From Roseibium aggregatum IAM 12614 (GTDB lineage: Bacteria; Pseudomonadota; Alphaproteobacteria; Rhizobiales; Stappiaceae): a DNA stretch of 64,000 nucleotides. How positions within the stretch are numbered: position 1 is the stretch's first letter; each line of letters starts with the position of its first letter. Shown here piece after piece: positions 34,592 to 44,556 of this stretch. A model generated the notes under the pieces. It did not search any database and was not told the DNA's origin. It saw only the letters and a list, made by a program, of their open reading frames with translations. The translations under genes were made by a program, and so were the position numbers. The DNA is taken from NCBI RefSeq assembly GCF_000168975.1, contig NZ_AAUW01000002.1, positions 310,001 through 374,000 of the forward strand. The letters are read 5' to 3'.

Positions 34592-35596
34592 TTACGTATT
34601 CAGACCGAAGAGCCGGGACTGGATTTCACTGGTTCGCTGGACGGCGGACTGATAAGCGGAAATGGCAGCAGCGGTTTCAGCATTGGCCCTGTCGCCCCCC
34701 GCTCCACCCGAGCCTTCGTCCCCCTTTTCACTCGCAGCTCCGTCAGCGCTCTCCCCACCTTTGGCGTCATCCGGGCCGGCAAGGTCCCTGTCGGGACCCG
34801 TTGCGGCATCGACGTCCCCATCGCCATCATCGCCGGACAATTCTTCCGTCTTCTTCTGCCGCACCTCGGCCTGCGCTTCGGAAATCTGCGCTCTTGCCTG
34901 CTGCGCCACTTTCAGGTCCTGAGAGGACGGATCGGCCGGCGCGGTGGCTGCCCGAATGACGATCTGCATCTTGCGGATCGTCGCTTCAGGTGTGCGCTCC
35001 TTGGAGGTATCGATCTGAACCTCGCCGCCTATGGCATACCGCTTGCCGTCCGGACCCTGCTGAAAGGTATAGCTGGGCGCCCCGGCGTGAGCGCCACCGA
35101 CACGGGCATGAGCCTGCTCATGGGCACGAACTTCCTGGTCGCGCTGCTTCAGCTTATCGACCTGTTTTTCCTCGGCCTGGTCGAGACCGTCACCATCGGG
35201 GTCTTCGTCCTTGGCGCCTTCGTCCTGTGCCTGACCGGCACCGTTGCCGGCAGCTTCAGCCTCCGCGTCTGCGCCTTCACCAGTCGGTGCCGCATTTGCG
35301 GGACTGCTGGTCTCGGCATCTCCGCTTGCGGAAGTATTGGATGCGGGCGCCAGGCGGGATCGGCCCGGCGCATCGGCGGAACCGTCTGCTTCCTGCAATG
35401 CGATCACGGCTTGCGCAGTCAGGATCGGTGTGTTGCCGGAGCGGGTCGCAATTGCCTGGGCATTTGCCTGGCTTGAGCGTGCAGAAGCCTGGTCCCGGCC
35501 AGGGGTGTTTTCCCCCGAACCAGGATCGCGCTCGGCCGCGACACCGTTTCCTCTCAGGATCGTCGCCGGCGTATTTGACAGAATTGCGCCGATCAT
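34592..35596 (-). CDS. SprA-related putative metalloprotease (CJM1_0395 family)
   Basis: A 334-residue protein. The first 170 residues are low complexity, rich in Ala, Gly, Asp and Glu, and probably disordered. The conserved part starts at about 175 (QLKQRDQEVRAHEQAHARVG) and holds the zinc-protease-like HEQAH. It continues through APSYTFQQGPDGKRYAIGGE and TPEATIRKMQIVIRAATAP. This is the SprA-related family (PF12118), found in many proteobacteria and of unproven activity. No signal peptide is obvious. A third glutamate or histidine ligand cannot be assigned. It is divergent from the creatininase gene. Confidence 0.82.
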   Translation of the reverse strand: MIGAILSNTPATILRGNGVAAERDPGSGENTPGRDQASARSSQANAQAIATRSGNTPILTAQAVIALQEADGSADAPGRSRLAPASNTSASGDAETSSPANAAPTGEGADAEAEAAGNGAGQAQDEGAKDEDPDGDGLDQAEEKQVDKLKQRDQEVRAHEQAHARVGGAHAGAPSYTFQQGPDGKRYAIGGEVQIDTSKERTPEATIRKMQIVIRAATAPADPSSQDLKVAQQARAQISEAQAEVRQKKTEELSGDDGDGDVDAATGPDRDLAGPDDAKGGESADGAASEKGDEGSGGAGGDRANAETAAAISAYQSAVQRTSEIQSRLFGLNT

Positions 35597-35768
35597 GGCG
35601 CCTACTCTCCCGCAAAGACGTCAGCAATTTCTAAACACCGGTTAAGAAACCGGGATCATAACTTCGTGAAGATCGGCCAGCATCAAGGTCTCTCCTCCAC
35701 CGCCCCTTGCCTGTCTGAAGGCGCTATGCGAAGGAGAAACCAACGTAGTTTCAAAGCGGAAGAGACCG

Positions 35769-36572
35769 ATGCTGCCCAAGCCGTACTGGCAAGATATGAC
35801 GACGCTCGACTTCCAGTCTCCCGGCGTTGAAGACTGGATCGCGGTGTTGCCCGTGGCAGCCATTGAACAGCACGGCCCGCATTTGCCGTTGTCGACGGAC
35901 ACGACGATTGCCGAGGGGCAAATTCAGCGCGTTCTGGAGCTTCTGCCGGACGGTCTGCCGGTTACCTTCCTGCCGGTTCAGGCTGTCGGCAAATCGGACG
36001 AACACATCTCCTCCCCCGGCACGTTGACGCTTGCCTGGGACACGGTCACGCGCTGCTGGCTGGAACTGGGCGAAAGCGTCGCCCGTGCCGGAATCCGCAA
36101 GCTTGTGCTGATCAATTCCCACGGTGGCAACGTGCCTGTTCTGGACATTGTGGCCCGGGAACTTCGTGTGAAGCACGGCATGTTCGTGACCGCCACCAAC
36201 TGGCTACGTTTCGGTCAGCCCGACGGGCTCTACGCAGACGAGGAATTCACCTACGGCATTCATGGCGGCGACATCGAAACCTCGCTGATGCTGCATCTGC
36301 GCCCGGATCTTGTCCGAATGGAGCTTGCGGCCGACTTTCCCTCGCAACAGCAAAGCTACCTCAAGGAATTCAAGCATCTGCGCGGACACGGCAAGGCCCA
36401 ATACGGCTGGAAGGCGCAAGACCTCAACGAGACGGGCGCGCTCGGCAACGCCGCGCTCGCAAGCGCTGAAAAAGGACGCCAGTCGCTTGACCATGCGGCA
36501 CGTGGCTTCATCGAACTGCTTGAGGACGTCAGAAGCTTCGATCTGGAAAGGCTCTGGTCACCGCCACGTTAA
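35769..36572 (+). CDS. Creatininase-family amidohydrolase
   Basis: A 267-residue metal-dependent hydrolase of the creatininase/MftE/ArfB fold, acting on cyclic amides or formamides. The metal ligands are visible in AIEQHGPHLPLSTDT, SHGGNVPVLD and GIHGGDIETS, and the middle helix reads RKLVLINSHGG. Length and order match the family. A LysR gene follows on the same strand, a possible local regulator. Creatinine itself is not implied; alternatives include amide hydrolysis in nucleotide or cofactor breakdown. The ATG has GGAAGAG at good spacing. Confidence 0.9.
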   Translation: MLPKPYWQDMTTLDFQSPGVEDWIAVLPVAAIEQHGPHLPLSTDTTIAEGQIQRVLELLPDGLPVTFLPVQAVGKSDEHISSPGTLTLAWDTVTRCWLELGESVARAGIRKLVLINSHGGNVPVLDIVARELRVKHGMFVTATNWLRFGQPDGLYADEEFTYGIHGGDIETSLMLHLRPDLVRMELAADFPSQQQSYLKEFKHLRGHGKAQYGWKAQDLNETGALGNAALASAEKGRQSLDHAARGFIELLEDVRSFDLERLWSPPR

Positions 36573-36641
36573 GGCGGACCGGAAACGGCCTTGAAGGTGC
36601 GGCGGCAGCTCTATCTTACGTAAAGGTAACAACCTAAAACG

Positions 36642-36679
36642 GTAATATCCCAATATTACGGATTTAATATCAGTAATAT
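36642..36679. promoter_or_regulatory. Triple GTAATAT half-site cluster upstream of a LysR gene
   Basis: GTAATAT (36642-36648) and ATATTAC (36653-36659) form an inverted repeat, and a third GTAATAT lies at 36673-36679. The spacing of about three helical turns fits the recognition and activation sites used by LysR tetramers. The region is markedly AT-rich against its surroundings and lies 120-160 bp before the LysR start. Confidence 0.45.
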
Positions 36680-36800
36680 TCGCATTAAATGAGCTAAACC
36701 CACAATAATACACAACAAATTTCCGCATGTATTGACCTGAACCTATTTAGGCGACACACTAATCCATGTAGAGATTTGGGAGGGCGGTTCCCGCGGAACC

Positions 36801-37739
36801 ATGAATCTTTCTATTCGGCAGCTAGCGACCTTTCGAGAGGTCATGCGGAGTGGCTCCATTTCCGAAGCTGCGCGCACGCTTGGCCGAACGCAACCTGCCG
36901 TAAGCTCCACCATTGCCGGCCTTGAAACAGAGCTTGAACTGAAGCTGTTCGTGCGCGAACAGGGTCGGCTGGTGCCGACACCGGAAGCAGAATTCTTTCT
37001 GGAAGAAGCCGAAGCCATCCTGAAGCGGCTTGAAATCTCCAAACGCACCCTGCGCGGCCTCGCCAACCGGGAACACGGACAGTTGCGGATTGCCGGCATT
37101 CCGGAAGCGACCGCCGACTTCCTGCCCAACAGCCTGGCGCATTTCATCGCCGACAAGCCAAGCGTCAAGGTTGCCCTGGCAAGCAGAACCTCAGCCGAAA
37201 TCGAAGAACTGATAGCCGCACAGCAATTCGACATCGGTTTTGCCGAAACTCCGCGGGCCCGCAACTCTTTCGACCAGATCGATTTCGAGCTGGAATGCAT
37301 GTGCGCAGTGCCCGCGACCGACCCCTTGGCTTCCATGGAAGTCATCACACCGAACGAACTGGATGGATACCCGCTGGCGCTGCTTCATTCCGAGCATCGC
37401 AGCCACCGCCAGACACTCGCCCGCTTTCGCGATGCCGGCGTCCGGTTCAACCAGCGCTTCGAGCTTCAGACAGCCTGGCCCGGCCTCCGCTTCGTTGAAG
37501 CAGGCCTTTGCGCGCTCATCTGCGACATGATCACGGCCTACAAGGCCCAGGAAAAAGGCCGCCTTGGCATGGGGCCGCCCATGATCGTCTTTCGCCCGTT
37601 CCGGCCGCGCATTCAAAACAGCCTGTCGATCCTGACACCGACACACCGGCCAATTTCCATCGTCGCGAAGGATTTTTGCGAGTTTCTTGGCACCGAGGTG
37701 GAAAGCATCCGCACGTCCATGATCAAACGGGCGGTCTGA
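36801..37739 (+). CDS. LysR-family transcriptional regulator
   Basis: A 312-residue regulator with a typical N-terminal winged helix: LSIRQLATFREVMRSGSIS, EAARTLGRTQPAVSSTIAGL and the wing VREQGRLVPTPEAEFFLEEA. The C-terminal effector domain has GQLRIAGIPEATADFLP and later LRFVEAGLCALICDM. It follows the creatininase gene on the same strand after 228 bp that hold an AT-rich repeat cluster, which may be its own operator. Its ligand is unknown. The start lacks an ideal Shine-Dalgarno sequence at close distance. Confidence 0.9.
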   Translation: MNLSIRQLATFREVMRSGSISEAARTLGRTQPAVSSTIAGLETELELKLFVREQGRLVPTPEAEFFLEEAEAILKRLEISKRTLRGLANREHGQLRIAGIPEATADFLPNSLAHFIADKPSVKVALASRTSAEIEELIAAQQFDIGFAETPRARNSFDQIDFELECMCAVPATDPLASMEVITPNELDGYPLALLHSEHRSHRQTLARFRDAGVRFNQRFELQTAWPGLRFVEAGLCALICDMITAYKAQEKGRLGMGPPMIVFRPFRPRIQNSLSILTPTHRPISIVAKDFCEFLGTEVESIRTSMIKRAV

Positions 37740-37961
37740 CAGTCTGCCGGAAAGGCAAAACTGGCCGGATGAACGTAATCACTGGGGCGTTTTATCGATC
37801 TACCCGCTGCAAACGGCTGACGGCGATGGCGCCGTCAGACAGGCTGCGTTTCGCGTTTTTCTGGCGTTATCACGCGGCCGATGGGGCTGGCACAATTCTG
37901 GAAGGTACACCCGTGAGCGAACAACGCACTGCAGGTGCAGCGACAGATCAGGATAGACCGG

Positions 37962-38001
37962 CATCCGGACACCCGTTCGTTTGCAAACGGGCGTCCGGAC
38001 G
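37962..38001. other. Imperfect hairpin 3' of the short LuxR-type gene
   Basis: Arms 37962-37977 and 37986-38001 pair at 14 of 16 positions around a loop, which includes TTTGCAAA. It lies just beyond the stop of the minus-strand HTH gene and could end its transcript, although no T-tract follows. The rest of 37740-38018 shows no gene. Confidence 0.4.
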
Positions 38002-38018
38002 GTCAGTCTTGCACCGTG

Positions 38019-38321
38019 TCAGGCGGTTGCGTTGTGAAAAATCGCGCTGTTGGCAGCAACGATAGCAACCGCGTTGGTGCGGTTTTTCGCCCCGAGACGG
38101 GTGATGGCATTGCGGATGTGCGCCTTGACGGTCGCAATCGACACATCCAGCTCATAAGCAATCTGCTTGTTCACCTTGCCTTCGCACAGCTTCACCATGA
38201 TTTCGAGCTGGCGCGGCGTCACCAGGTCGGTGAGATTGATCGGCCAGCGGATGCCTGCGGCAAACGGGCCGGTGCTACCATTGACTGTGGAACTTGTCGG
38301 CAATGCGAAATGAGCGGTCAT
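38019..38321 (-). CDS. Short LuxR-type helix-turn-helix protein (DNA-binding domain only)
   Basis: A 100-residue protein that is almost only a LuxR/GerE DNA-binding domain: DLVTPRQLEIMVKLCEGKVN, KQIAYELDVSIATVKAHIRN and AITRLGAKNRTNAVAIVA. There is no receiver or autoinducer domain, and the first 30 residues are unstructured. Such solo HTH proteins may bind constitutively or compete with full-length regulators. It is divergent from the ScfR gene with 131 bp between. The ATG at 38321 is preceded by AAGGAACATAGTG; a GTG one codon earlier is possible. Confidence 0.8.
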   Translation of the reverse strand: MTAHFALPTSSTVNGSTGPFAAGIRWPINLTDLVTPRQLEIMVKLCEGKVNKQIAYELDVSIATVKAHIRNAITRLGAKNRTNAVAIVAANSAIFHNATA

Positions 38322-38406
38322 CACTATGTTCCTTGGGTTTGTTTTCCTCCGTGGTGGCAGGACTTTTCATGATTACCCGGCTATTGTAAAATGTTAAATA
38401 GCATAC

Positions 38407-38430
38407 TGCATATTGTTAAAGTTTTGCAAT
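38407..38430. promoter_or_regulatory. Candidate ScfR operator (TTTGCAA-like half-sites)
   Basis: In the AT-rich divergent promoter, TGCA centres lie at 38407-38410 and 38425-38428, the latter inside TTTTGCAAT. ScfR/PccR proteins recognise TTTGCAA-type half-sites, so autoregulation is possible. The left half-site is poor, so this stays a weak candidate. Confidence 0.25.
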
Positions 38431-38452
38431 TTGATCGTGGAGACAGTCGAGC

Positions 38453-39892
38453 GTGAGCAAAAAACTCTATTCCGGCCACACCTTGAGGCAAATCCGCTCC
38501 GATTTCGGCCTGTCTCAGGTAGAGTTTGCCAAGAAGATCGGCCTGTCCACCGCCTATGTGAACCAGATCGAAAACAACAACCGCCCGGTCACCGCATCGG
38601 TGTTGCTAACGATTAACAGGATTTTCGGCGTCGACCTGTCCGCCTTCGAACAGAACGATCTCGACCGTGTGGTGCAGGATCTTCAGGAAATCTTCGCCGA
38701 CACCCAGTTTCTGACGGCCTCCGTCGGCCGGCAGGAAGTGCATGAACTTGTGTCACGGGCTCCTGGCGTCACCAAGGCGATCATGGATCTCTATGGGGCT
38801 CTGCGAACCTATCATGACCGGGAAGCGAACGAGGACGATCTGGTCCAGCTCGGCGGCAGCCCCGAAAGCGGTCCCGGCCCCCGAAAATCGGCCTACGAAG
38901 AAGTCCGCGACTACTTCCACTACATGGACAACTACGTCGATTCTATCGACCGGGCGGCTGAGAAACTGTCTCTGGAAATCGGCCTTTCCAAAGCCCCCTC
39001 CAAGTTCGCCGCCCTCACCGCCTGGCTGAAGGAGCGCTTCGGCATAACGGTGAAGGAATTTCCCGAGTATCGCGGCACCCTGATCCGTCAGGACGATTTC
39101 GCCCGCACCATCACCCTTTACAGCGCCACGCCGCAGTCGACCAAAAGCTTCCTGCTCGGCTCTGTCATCGCGGAACTCTGCGTGCGCGACCTCATTTCCG
39201 AAGAGGTCGCCAAGGCACGGTTCAAGACCAAGTCGGCCGAAAGCATCGCGCGGCTCGCGCTCAGGAACTATTTCGCCGGCGCCTTGATCCTGGCCTATGA
39301 CGATTTCCTGAAAGCGGCCGCGGAAACCCGGCACGATATCCAGCTCCTGTCCAACCGGCTGGATGCCAGCATCGAAACCGTCTGCCACCGCCTGTCGACG
39401 CTGCAGCGCCCGGGCGCCAAGGGCCTGCCGTTTTACTTCGTCAAGATCGACCGGGCCGGCAATGTCGTCAAACGCCACAGCGCAACCCGGTTCCAGTTCG
39501 CCCGCTTCGGCGGCTCCTGCCCGCGCTGGAACGTGCATCAGGCCTTCGAGCAGAACTCCAACAAGTTTACCTCGCAGGTCGCCCAGATGCCGGACGGGGT
39601 GCGGTACCTTTGCGTTGCAACCAGCATCACGAAGCACCAGCCGGACTATCGCAGCGGCGAGCGCCGCTACGCGCTCGGCATCGGCTGCGAGGTGCAATAT
39701 GCCGATGCCGTGGTCTATGCCGACGGTCTCGCCGTCGACGAAATTGCCTCGCCCGAACCCATCGGCGTCAACTGCCGCATCTGCCCACGCGACAATTGCG
39801 ACCAGCGCGCTTTCCCCGCCGTCGACAAGGAACCCTTCATCGACTCCGGCCAGCGCGGCATTGTTCCCTATCGTGTGAAGGCCGCCGATTAA
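38453..39892 (+). CDS. ScfR-type short-chain fatty acyl-CoA regulator (PccR/RamB-like, XRE family)
   Basis: A 479-residue transcription factor. The N-terminal XRE helix-turn-helix (about 8-62) has LRQIRSDFGLSQVEFAKKIG and TAYVNQIENNNRPVTASVLL. A long central IrrE-like/DUF2083 region ends in a Cys cluster, CRICPRDNCDQRAFP. This layout is that of ScfR proteins, which bind acyl-CoA and control propionyl-CoA, acetate or isobutyryl metabolism. The assimilation genes are not in this window. The start is GTG 38453. The right neighbour is an IS110 element, and the left neighbour is the divergent small LuxR-type gene. Confidence 0.88.
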   Translation: MSKKLYSGHTLRQIRSDFGLSQVEFAKKIGLSTAYVNQIENNNRPVTASVLLTINRIFGVDLSAFEQNDLDRVVQDLQEIFADTQFLTASVGRQEVHELVSRAPGVTKAIMDLYGALRTYHDREANEDDLVQLGGSPESGPGPRKSAYEEVRDYFHYMDNYVDSIDRAAEKLSLEIGLSKAPSKFAALTAWLKERFGITVKEFPEYRGTLIRQDDFARTITLYSATPQSTKSFLLGSVIAELCVRDLISEEVAKARFKTKSAESIARLALRNYFAGALILAYDDFLKAAAETRHDIQLLSNRLDASIETVCHRLSTLQRPGAKGLPFYFVKIDRAGNVVKRHSATRFQFARFGGSCPRWNVHQAFEQNSNKFTSQVAQMPDGVRYLCVATSITKHQPDYRSGERRYALGIGCEVQYADAVVYADGLAVDEIASPEPIGVNCRICPRDNCDQRAFPAVDKEPFIDSGQRGIVPYRVKAAD

Positions 39893-39959
39893 GGTTGGTT
39901 TTCAGGAGTTTGGGGCACTGACAGACCGACACGGACCGCCGCCAGACCCCCCTCTCCCT

Positions 39960-39993
39960 CATCCTGAGGAAGCGCGCTAGCGCTGTCTCGAAG
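39960..39993. repeat. Left part of a compound palindromic repeat interrupted by IS110
   Basis: CATCCTGAGGA is followed by a small stem (AGCGC at 39971-39975, GCGCT at 39980-39984) and TCTCGAAG, where homology with the right part stops. The partner arm GGATG now lies beyond the insertion at 41131. The sequence type (CTCATCCTGAGGA...TCTCGAAGGATG) is a common extragenic palindrome in alphaproteobacteria. Confidence 0.75.
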
Positions 39994-40004
39994 CAACCAT
40001 GTTT

Positions 40005-41130
<1,126 letters not shown>

Positions 41131-41199
41131 GGATGGGCGGCATGCTCGGCATCCGGACGCCCATCCTTCGAGACGGACCTCGCGGTCCTCCTCAGGATG
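41131..41199. repeat. Right part of the compound palindromic repeat interrupted by IS110
   Basis: A central hairpin (GGATGGGCG 41131-41139 with CGCCCATCC 41158-41166) is followed by a second hairpin. In it CATCC (41162-41166) pairs with GGATG (41195-41199), and the inner stem is GGACC/GGTCC. This inner stem differs from AGCGC/GCGCT in the left part yet keeps pairing, so the structure is conserved. Confidence 0.75.
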
Positions 41200-41238
41200 A
41201 GGGAGAGAGAGGAGGCAGCTCCCTTAAATCAGCCACCC

Positions 41239-42858
41239 TCAAGCCCGTCGTTCGGCGCGGATCATGTCCGCTGCCTTTTCCGCGATCATCACCACGGGCG
41301 ACGCCGTATTGCCCGAGACGATCTTCGGCATGATCGAGGCATCGATTACCCGAAGCCCGTCGAGCCCGCGAACCTTGAGCTGGGGATCGACCACGGACTG
41401 CTCGTCCACCCCCATGCGGCAGGTGCCGACCGGGTGAAAGATCGTGGTGGCGATATCGCCGACCTTTTTAAGAAGGTCCTCATCGCTATCGACCTTCGGC
41501 CCCGGCAGGATCTCCTCTGGCTGATACCTCTGCAAGGCCTTTGCCGTCATGATCTGCCGCGCCTGCTTCACGGATTTGACGGCAACGATCTTGTCCTTTT
41601 CCGACGACAGATAGTTCAGCCTGATATCGGGCTGCTGTGCGGTATTCCGGCTCTGGATATGGCTCGAGCCGACGCTTTCCGGACGAAGGTTACACACCGA
41701 CACCGTGATAGCCGGGAACGGATGCAGCGGATCGCCCAGCTTGTCGGTCGAGAGCGGCTGGACGTGATATTCGAGGTCCGGCGTTTCCAGCGAGGGGTCT
41801 GACTTGGTGAACATGCCGAACTGGCTGGGCGCCATCGACATGGGCCCGGATCGCATCAACCCGTATTGAAGCGCAATCGAGGCTTTTCCGAACAGGCTGT
41901 TGGCCATGGTGTTCAAGGTCTTGGCGTTCTTGACCTTGTAGACTGTTCGGATCTGCAGGTGATCCTGCAGGTTCTCGCCCACACCGGCCCGTTCATGTTT
42001 CAGCTCGATACCGTACCGGGACAGCACGTCGCCGCTGCCGATGCCCGAAAGCTCCAGGAGCTTGGGGGAATTGATCGCACCGGCCGCCAGCAGAACCTCT
42101 CGCTCCGCCCGCGCGCTCATCTCCTGCCCCTTTACGGTGAAGGTCACCCCCACTGCCCGCTTGCCCTCCAGCAGGATCGATTTCGTTTCCGCGTGGGTGA
42201 TGAGACGCAGGTTCGGTCGCTTCAGAGCAGGCCGAAGGAAGCCCTTGGCCGTATTCCAGCGCACGCCGCCATTCTGGTTGACCTCGAAGAAGCCACTGCC
42301 TTCGTTGCTGCCGTCGTTGAAATCCGCACGTGGCTCGACGCCGAACTCCTGCGCCCCTTTCTGCACGGCTTCCAGGATTTCCCATTTCAGGCGCTGCCTG
42401 GAGACCTTCCATTCGCCACCACTGCCATGCAAACCGGACTTGCCGGCATGATGGTCTTCCGATTTCAGGAAGTAGGGTAGCACATCGTCCCACGACCACC
42501 CGGCATTGCCGAGCTGACGCCAGTGATCGTAATCCGCCGCCTGACCGCGCATGTAGATCATGCCGTTGACCGAGGTGCAGCCACCCAGAACCTTGCCGCG
42601 CGGATAGACCAGGCTACGCCCGTTGAGGCCCGGCTCGTTGGCTGTCTTCATCATCCAGTCGGTGCGTGGATTGCCAATGCAAAAGAGATATCCGACCGGG
42701 ATATGCACCCAGTGGTAATTGTCCGAGCCGCCCGCTTCCAGAAGCAGAACCTTGACCGAAGGATCCTCGCTGAGCCGGTTGGCCAGAACGCAGCCGGCCG
42801 TTCCGGCCCCGACGATCACATAATCGTACGTTCCCTCAAGTGAAGTCGGACCGCTCAT
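41239..42858 (-). CDS. GMC-family FAD oxidoreductase (choline dehydrogenase-like)
   Basis: A 539-residue flavoprotein alcohol dehydrogenase. The N-terminal FAD site is DYVIVGAGTAGCVLANRLSE with LLLEAGGSDNY, and the first GMC signature is YPRGKVLGGCTSVNGMIYMR. The second signature surrounds ILLAAGAINSPKLLELSGIG-like residues, the catalytic His is in FHPVGTCRMG, and the C-terminal FAD loop is SGNTASPVVMIAEK. No signal peptide is seen. The family oxidises choline, alkanols or sugar alcohols. Lying 186 bp downstream of the FGGY kinase on the same strand, it may serve the polyol pathway. The start at 42858 has GGAAACG upstream. Confidence 0.9.
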   Translation of the reverse strand: MSGPTSLEGTYDYVIVGAGTAGCVLANRLSEDPSVKVLLLEAGGSDNYHWVHIPVGYLFCIGNPRTDWMMKTANEPGLNGRSLVYPRGKVLGGCTSVNGMIYMRGQAADYDHWRQLGNAGWSWDDVLPYFLKSEDHHAGKSGLHGSGGEWKVSRQRLKWEILEAVQKGAQEFGVEPRADFNDGSNEGSGFFEVNQNGGVRWNTAKGFLRPALKRPNLRLITHAETKSILLEGKRAVGVTFTVKGQEMSARAEREVLLAAGAINSPKLLELSGIGSGDVLSRYGIELKHERAGVGENLQDHLQIRTVYKVKNAKTLNTMANSLFGKASIALQYGLMRSGPMSMAPSQFGMFTKSDPSLETPDLEYHVQPLSTDKLGDPLHPFPAITVSVCNLRPESVGSSHIQSRNTAQQPDIRLNYLSSEKDKIVAVKSVKQARQIMTAKALQRYQPEEILPGPKVDSDEDLLKKVGDIATTIFHPVGTCRMGVDEQSVVDPQLKVRGLDGLRVIDASIMPKIVSGNTASPVVMIAEKAADMIRAERRA

Positions 42859-43044
42859 GTCGTTTCCCGTTTCCTGCCCATTTCCCGCCCACAGTCTTTC
42901 GCGCTGCGGTCCAAACATCGATGATCTGCGTCATGCCGGACAGGTCAATCTCATGAAATGTCCGGACGCATGCCGGTGCGGTTTCGCCCGACTGTTTTTC
43001 TCACAGTAGAACATCCTGGCGTCTCGGCAATTCCCCCAAGAGGA

Positions 43045-44556
43045 CTATTGGTCCACCGCCTGCATTTCCGCCCAGATGGGCCGCAGGGCATCCGTCAGCT
43101 TGCAATAGGTCCGGTAGCGCCGGTCGTAATGCGGCTTCATTGCCTCATCCGGCAGGTATTCCCTGTGCGCTCTGGTCATGGCGGCAACCGCCGCCTCATA
43201 GTCGGCAAACAGACCGGCACCGACACCGGCCCCGATCGCCGCGCCCAGCGCCCCCGTCTCGCGGGCCTCGGCAACGGTGATCGGCACACCCATGCAATCG
43301 GCGAACATCTGCGGCCAGACCGGACTGCGCGCCCCGCCCCCCGAAAGCACCGCCCGGTCGAAGCTGACCCCGGTTCGCCCGAGCACCTCGATATGGCGGC
43401 GATGCTCGAAGACAACCCCTTCGAACAAGGCCCTGAGCAGATGCCCTTCGGTATGCCAGCCCGCCAGACCATAGACGCCGGCACGAAAATCCGCCCCGAG
43501 CCTGGAGCCATAAAGGAACGGGTGAAAGAACGGGTCGTCTGCAGCAGGTGCAATCTCCGCAATCCGGGCATTGCAATAGCCGAATGGATCGTCGTGATGC
43601 TTGCCCCGCTCCACCAGCTCCCGGACATACCATTCCAGATTGGCGGCTGATGTTGCGCTGGATTCGATATTGACGAAACGGCCGGGTGCAAAGCCGGAAG
43701 CCATGAACATGGCCTTGTCGACAATCGGTGCTTCCGAAAACACCTGGTTGATGCTCCAGGTGCCGGCAATGATCGAGGCTTCGCCGGGATGGATGACGCC
43801 GGACCCAAGCGCGCTGGCAATTACATCGAAATAACCACCGACAACAGGCGTTCCTTCCTTCAGTCCGGTCGCGTTCGCGGCTTCTGCCGTAATGTGACCG
43901 GCGGTTTCCACCGGCTCGACCAGACGCGGCAACAGCGTTTCGGCCTCGCCAAGGCCGTAGAGAGCCAACAGCTCAGTGTCGTAACAATTGTCCGGCAGGC
44001 GCAACAAACCGCAGCCCGACATGTCGGAAATATCGCTGACGCGGTCTCCGGTCAGCTTGAAGGTGATGAAGTCCTTGCACAGGAGCACGGTTCCGGCCCG
44101 GACATAAAGATCCGGCCGGTTGTCCTTGATCCAGGCAAGCAGCGTCGGTGTCTGCGATGGCCAGGGCTCCTGCAGGCACAGGGCATGCAGCCTGTCGCCA
44201 TTCGCCTCGCGCAGCTTGCCTGCATGATCCGCCGCGCGTGTGTCCAGCGACTGGATGCCGAGCAGCGGTTCATGGTTCTTGTCCAGCAGATAAAGACCGT
44301 TGCCGTGCCCGGCGCACCCCACCGCCGCGATCTGCGACGGCGCAACGCCTGCACTGTCGAGGCAATCGCGGATCACCGTTTGCGCATTGCGCCACAACTC
44401 GCCGAGATCGCGTTCCACATGGCCGGGAGCGGGCGAAAACGATTGCCCGTCCAGCGCGCTCATCGCCACCTGACGGCCCGCCAGATCGAACAGGACAGCC
44501 TTGATCACGGTGTTGCCGGCATCGAGCCCCAGCAGATAGATCCTGTCGTCAGCCAC
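43045..44556 (-). CDS. FGGY-family carbohydrate kinase
   Basis: ATP-dependent sugar or polyol kinase of about 503 residues with both halves of the FGGY fold. The first begins YLLGLDAGNTVIKAVLFDLA and includes GCAGHGNGLYLLD and QSLDTRAADHAG. The C-terminal nucleotide half has VLSGGGARSPVWPQMFADCM and ETGALGAAIGAGVGAG. The HGNG block is reminiscent of xylulokinase and related pentose or pentulose kinases. The GTG at 44556 overlaps the aldolase stop by 8 bp; a GTG at 44592 is the alternative. It is last of the catabolic genes, and its substrate is probably the imported sugar, polyol or its reduced or oxidised form. Confidence 0.87.
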   Translation of the reverse strand: MADDRIYLLGLDAGNTVIKAVLFDLAGRQVAMSALDGQSFSPAPGHVERDLGELWRNAQTVIRDCLDSAGVAPSQIAAVGCAGHGNGLYLLDKNHEPLLGIQSLDTRAADHAGKLREANGDRLHALCLQEPWPSQTPTLLAWIKDNRPDLYVRAGTVLLCKDFITFKLTGDRVSDISDMSGCGLLRLPDNCYDTELLALYGLGEAETLLPRLVEPVETAGHITAEAANATGLKEGTPVVGGYFDVIASALGSGVIHPGEASIIAGTWSINQVFSEAPIVDKAMFMASGFAPGRFVNIESSATSAANLEWYVRELVERGKHHDDPFGYCNARIAEIAPAADDPFFHPFLYGSRLGADFRAGVYGLAGWHTEGHLLRALFEGVVFEHRRHIEVLGRTGVSFDRAVLSGGGARSPVWPQMFADCMGVPITVAEARETGALGAAIGAGVGAGLFADYEAAVAAMTRAHREYLPDEAMKPHYDRRYRTYCKLTDALRPIWAEMQAVDQ

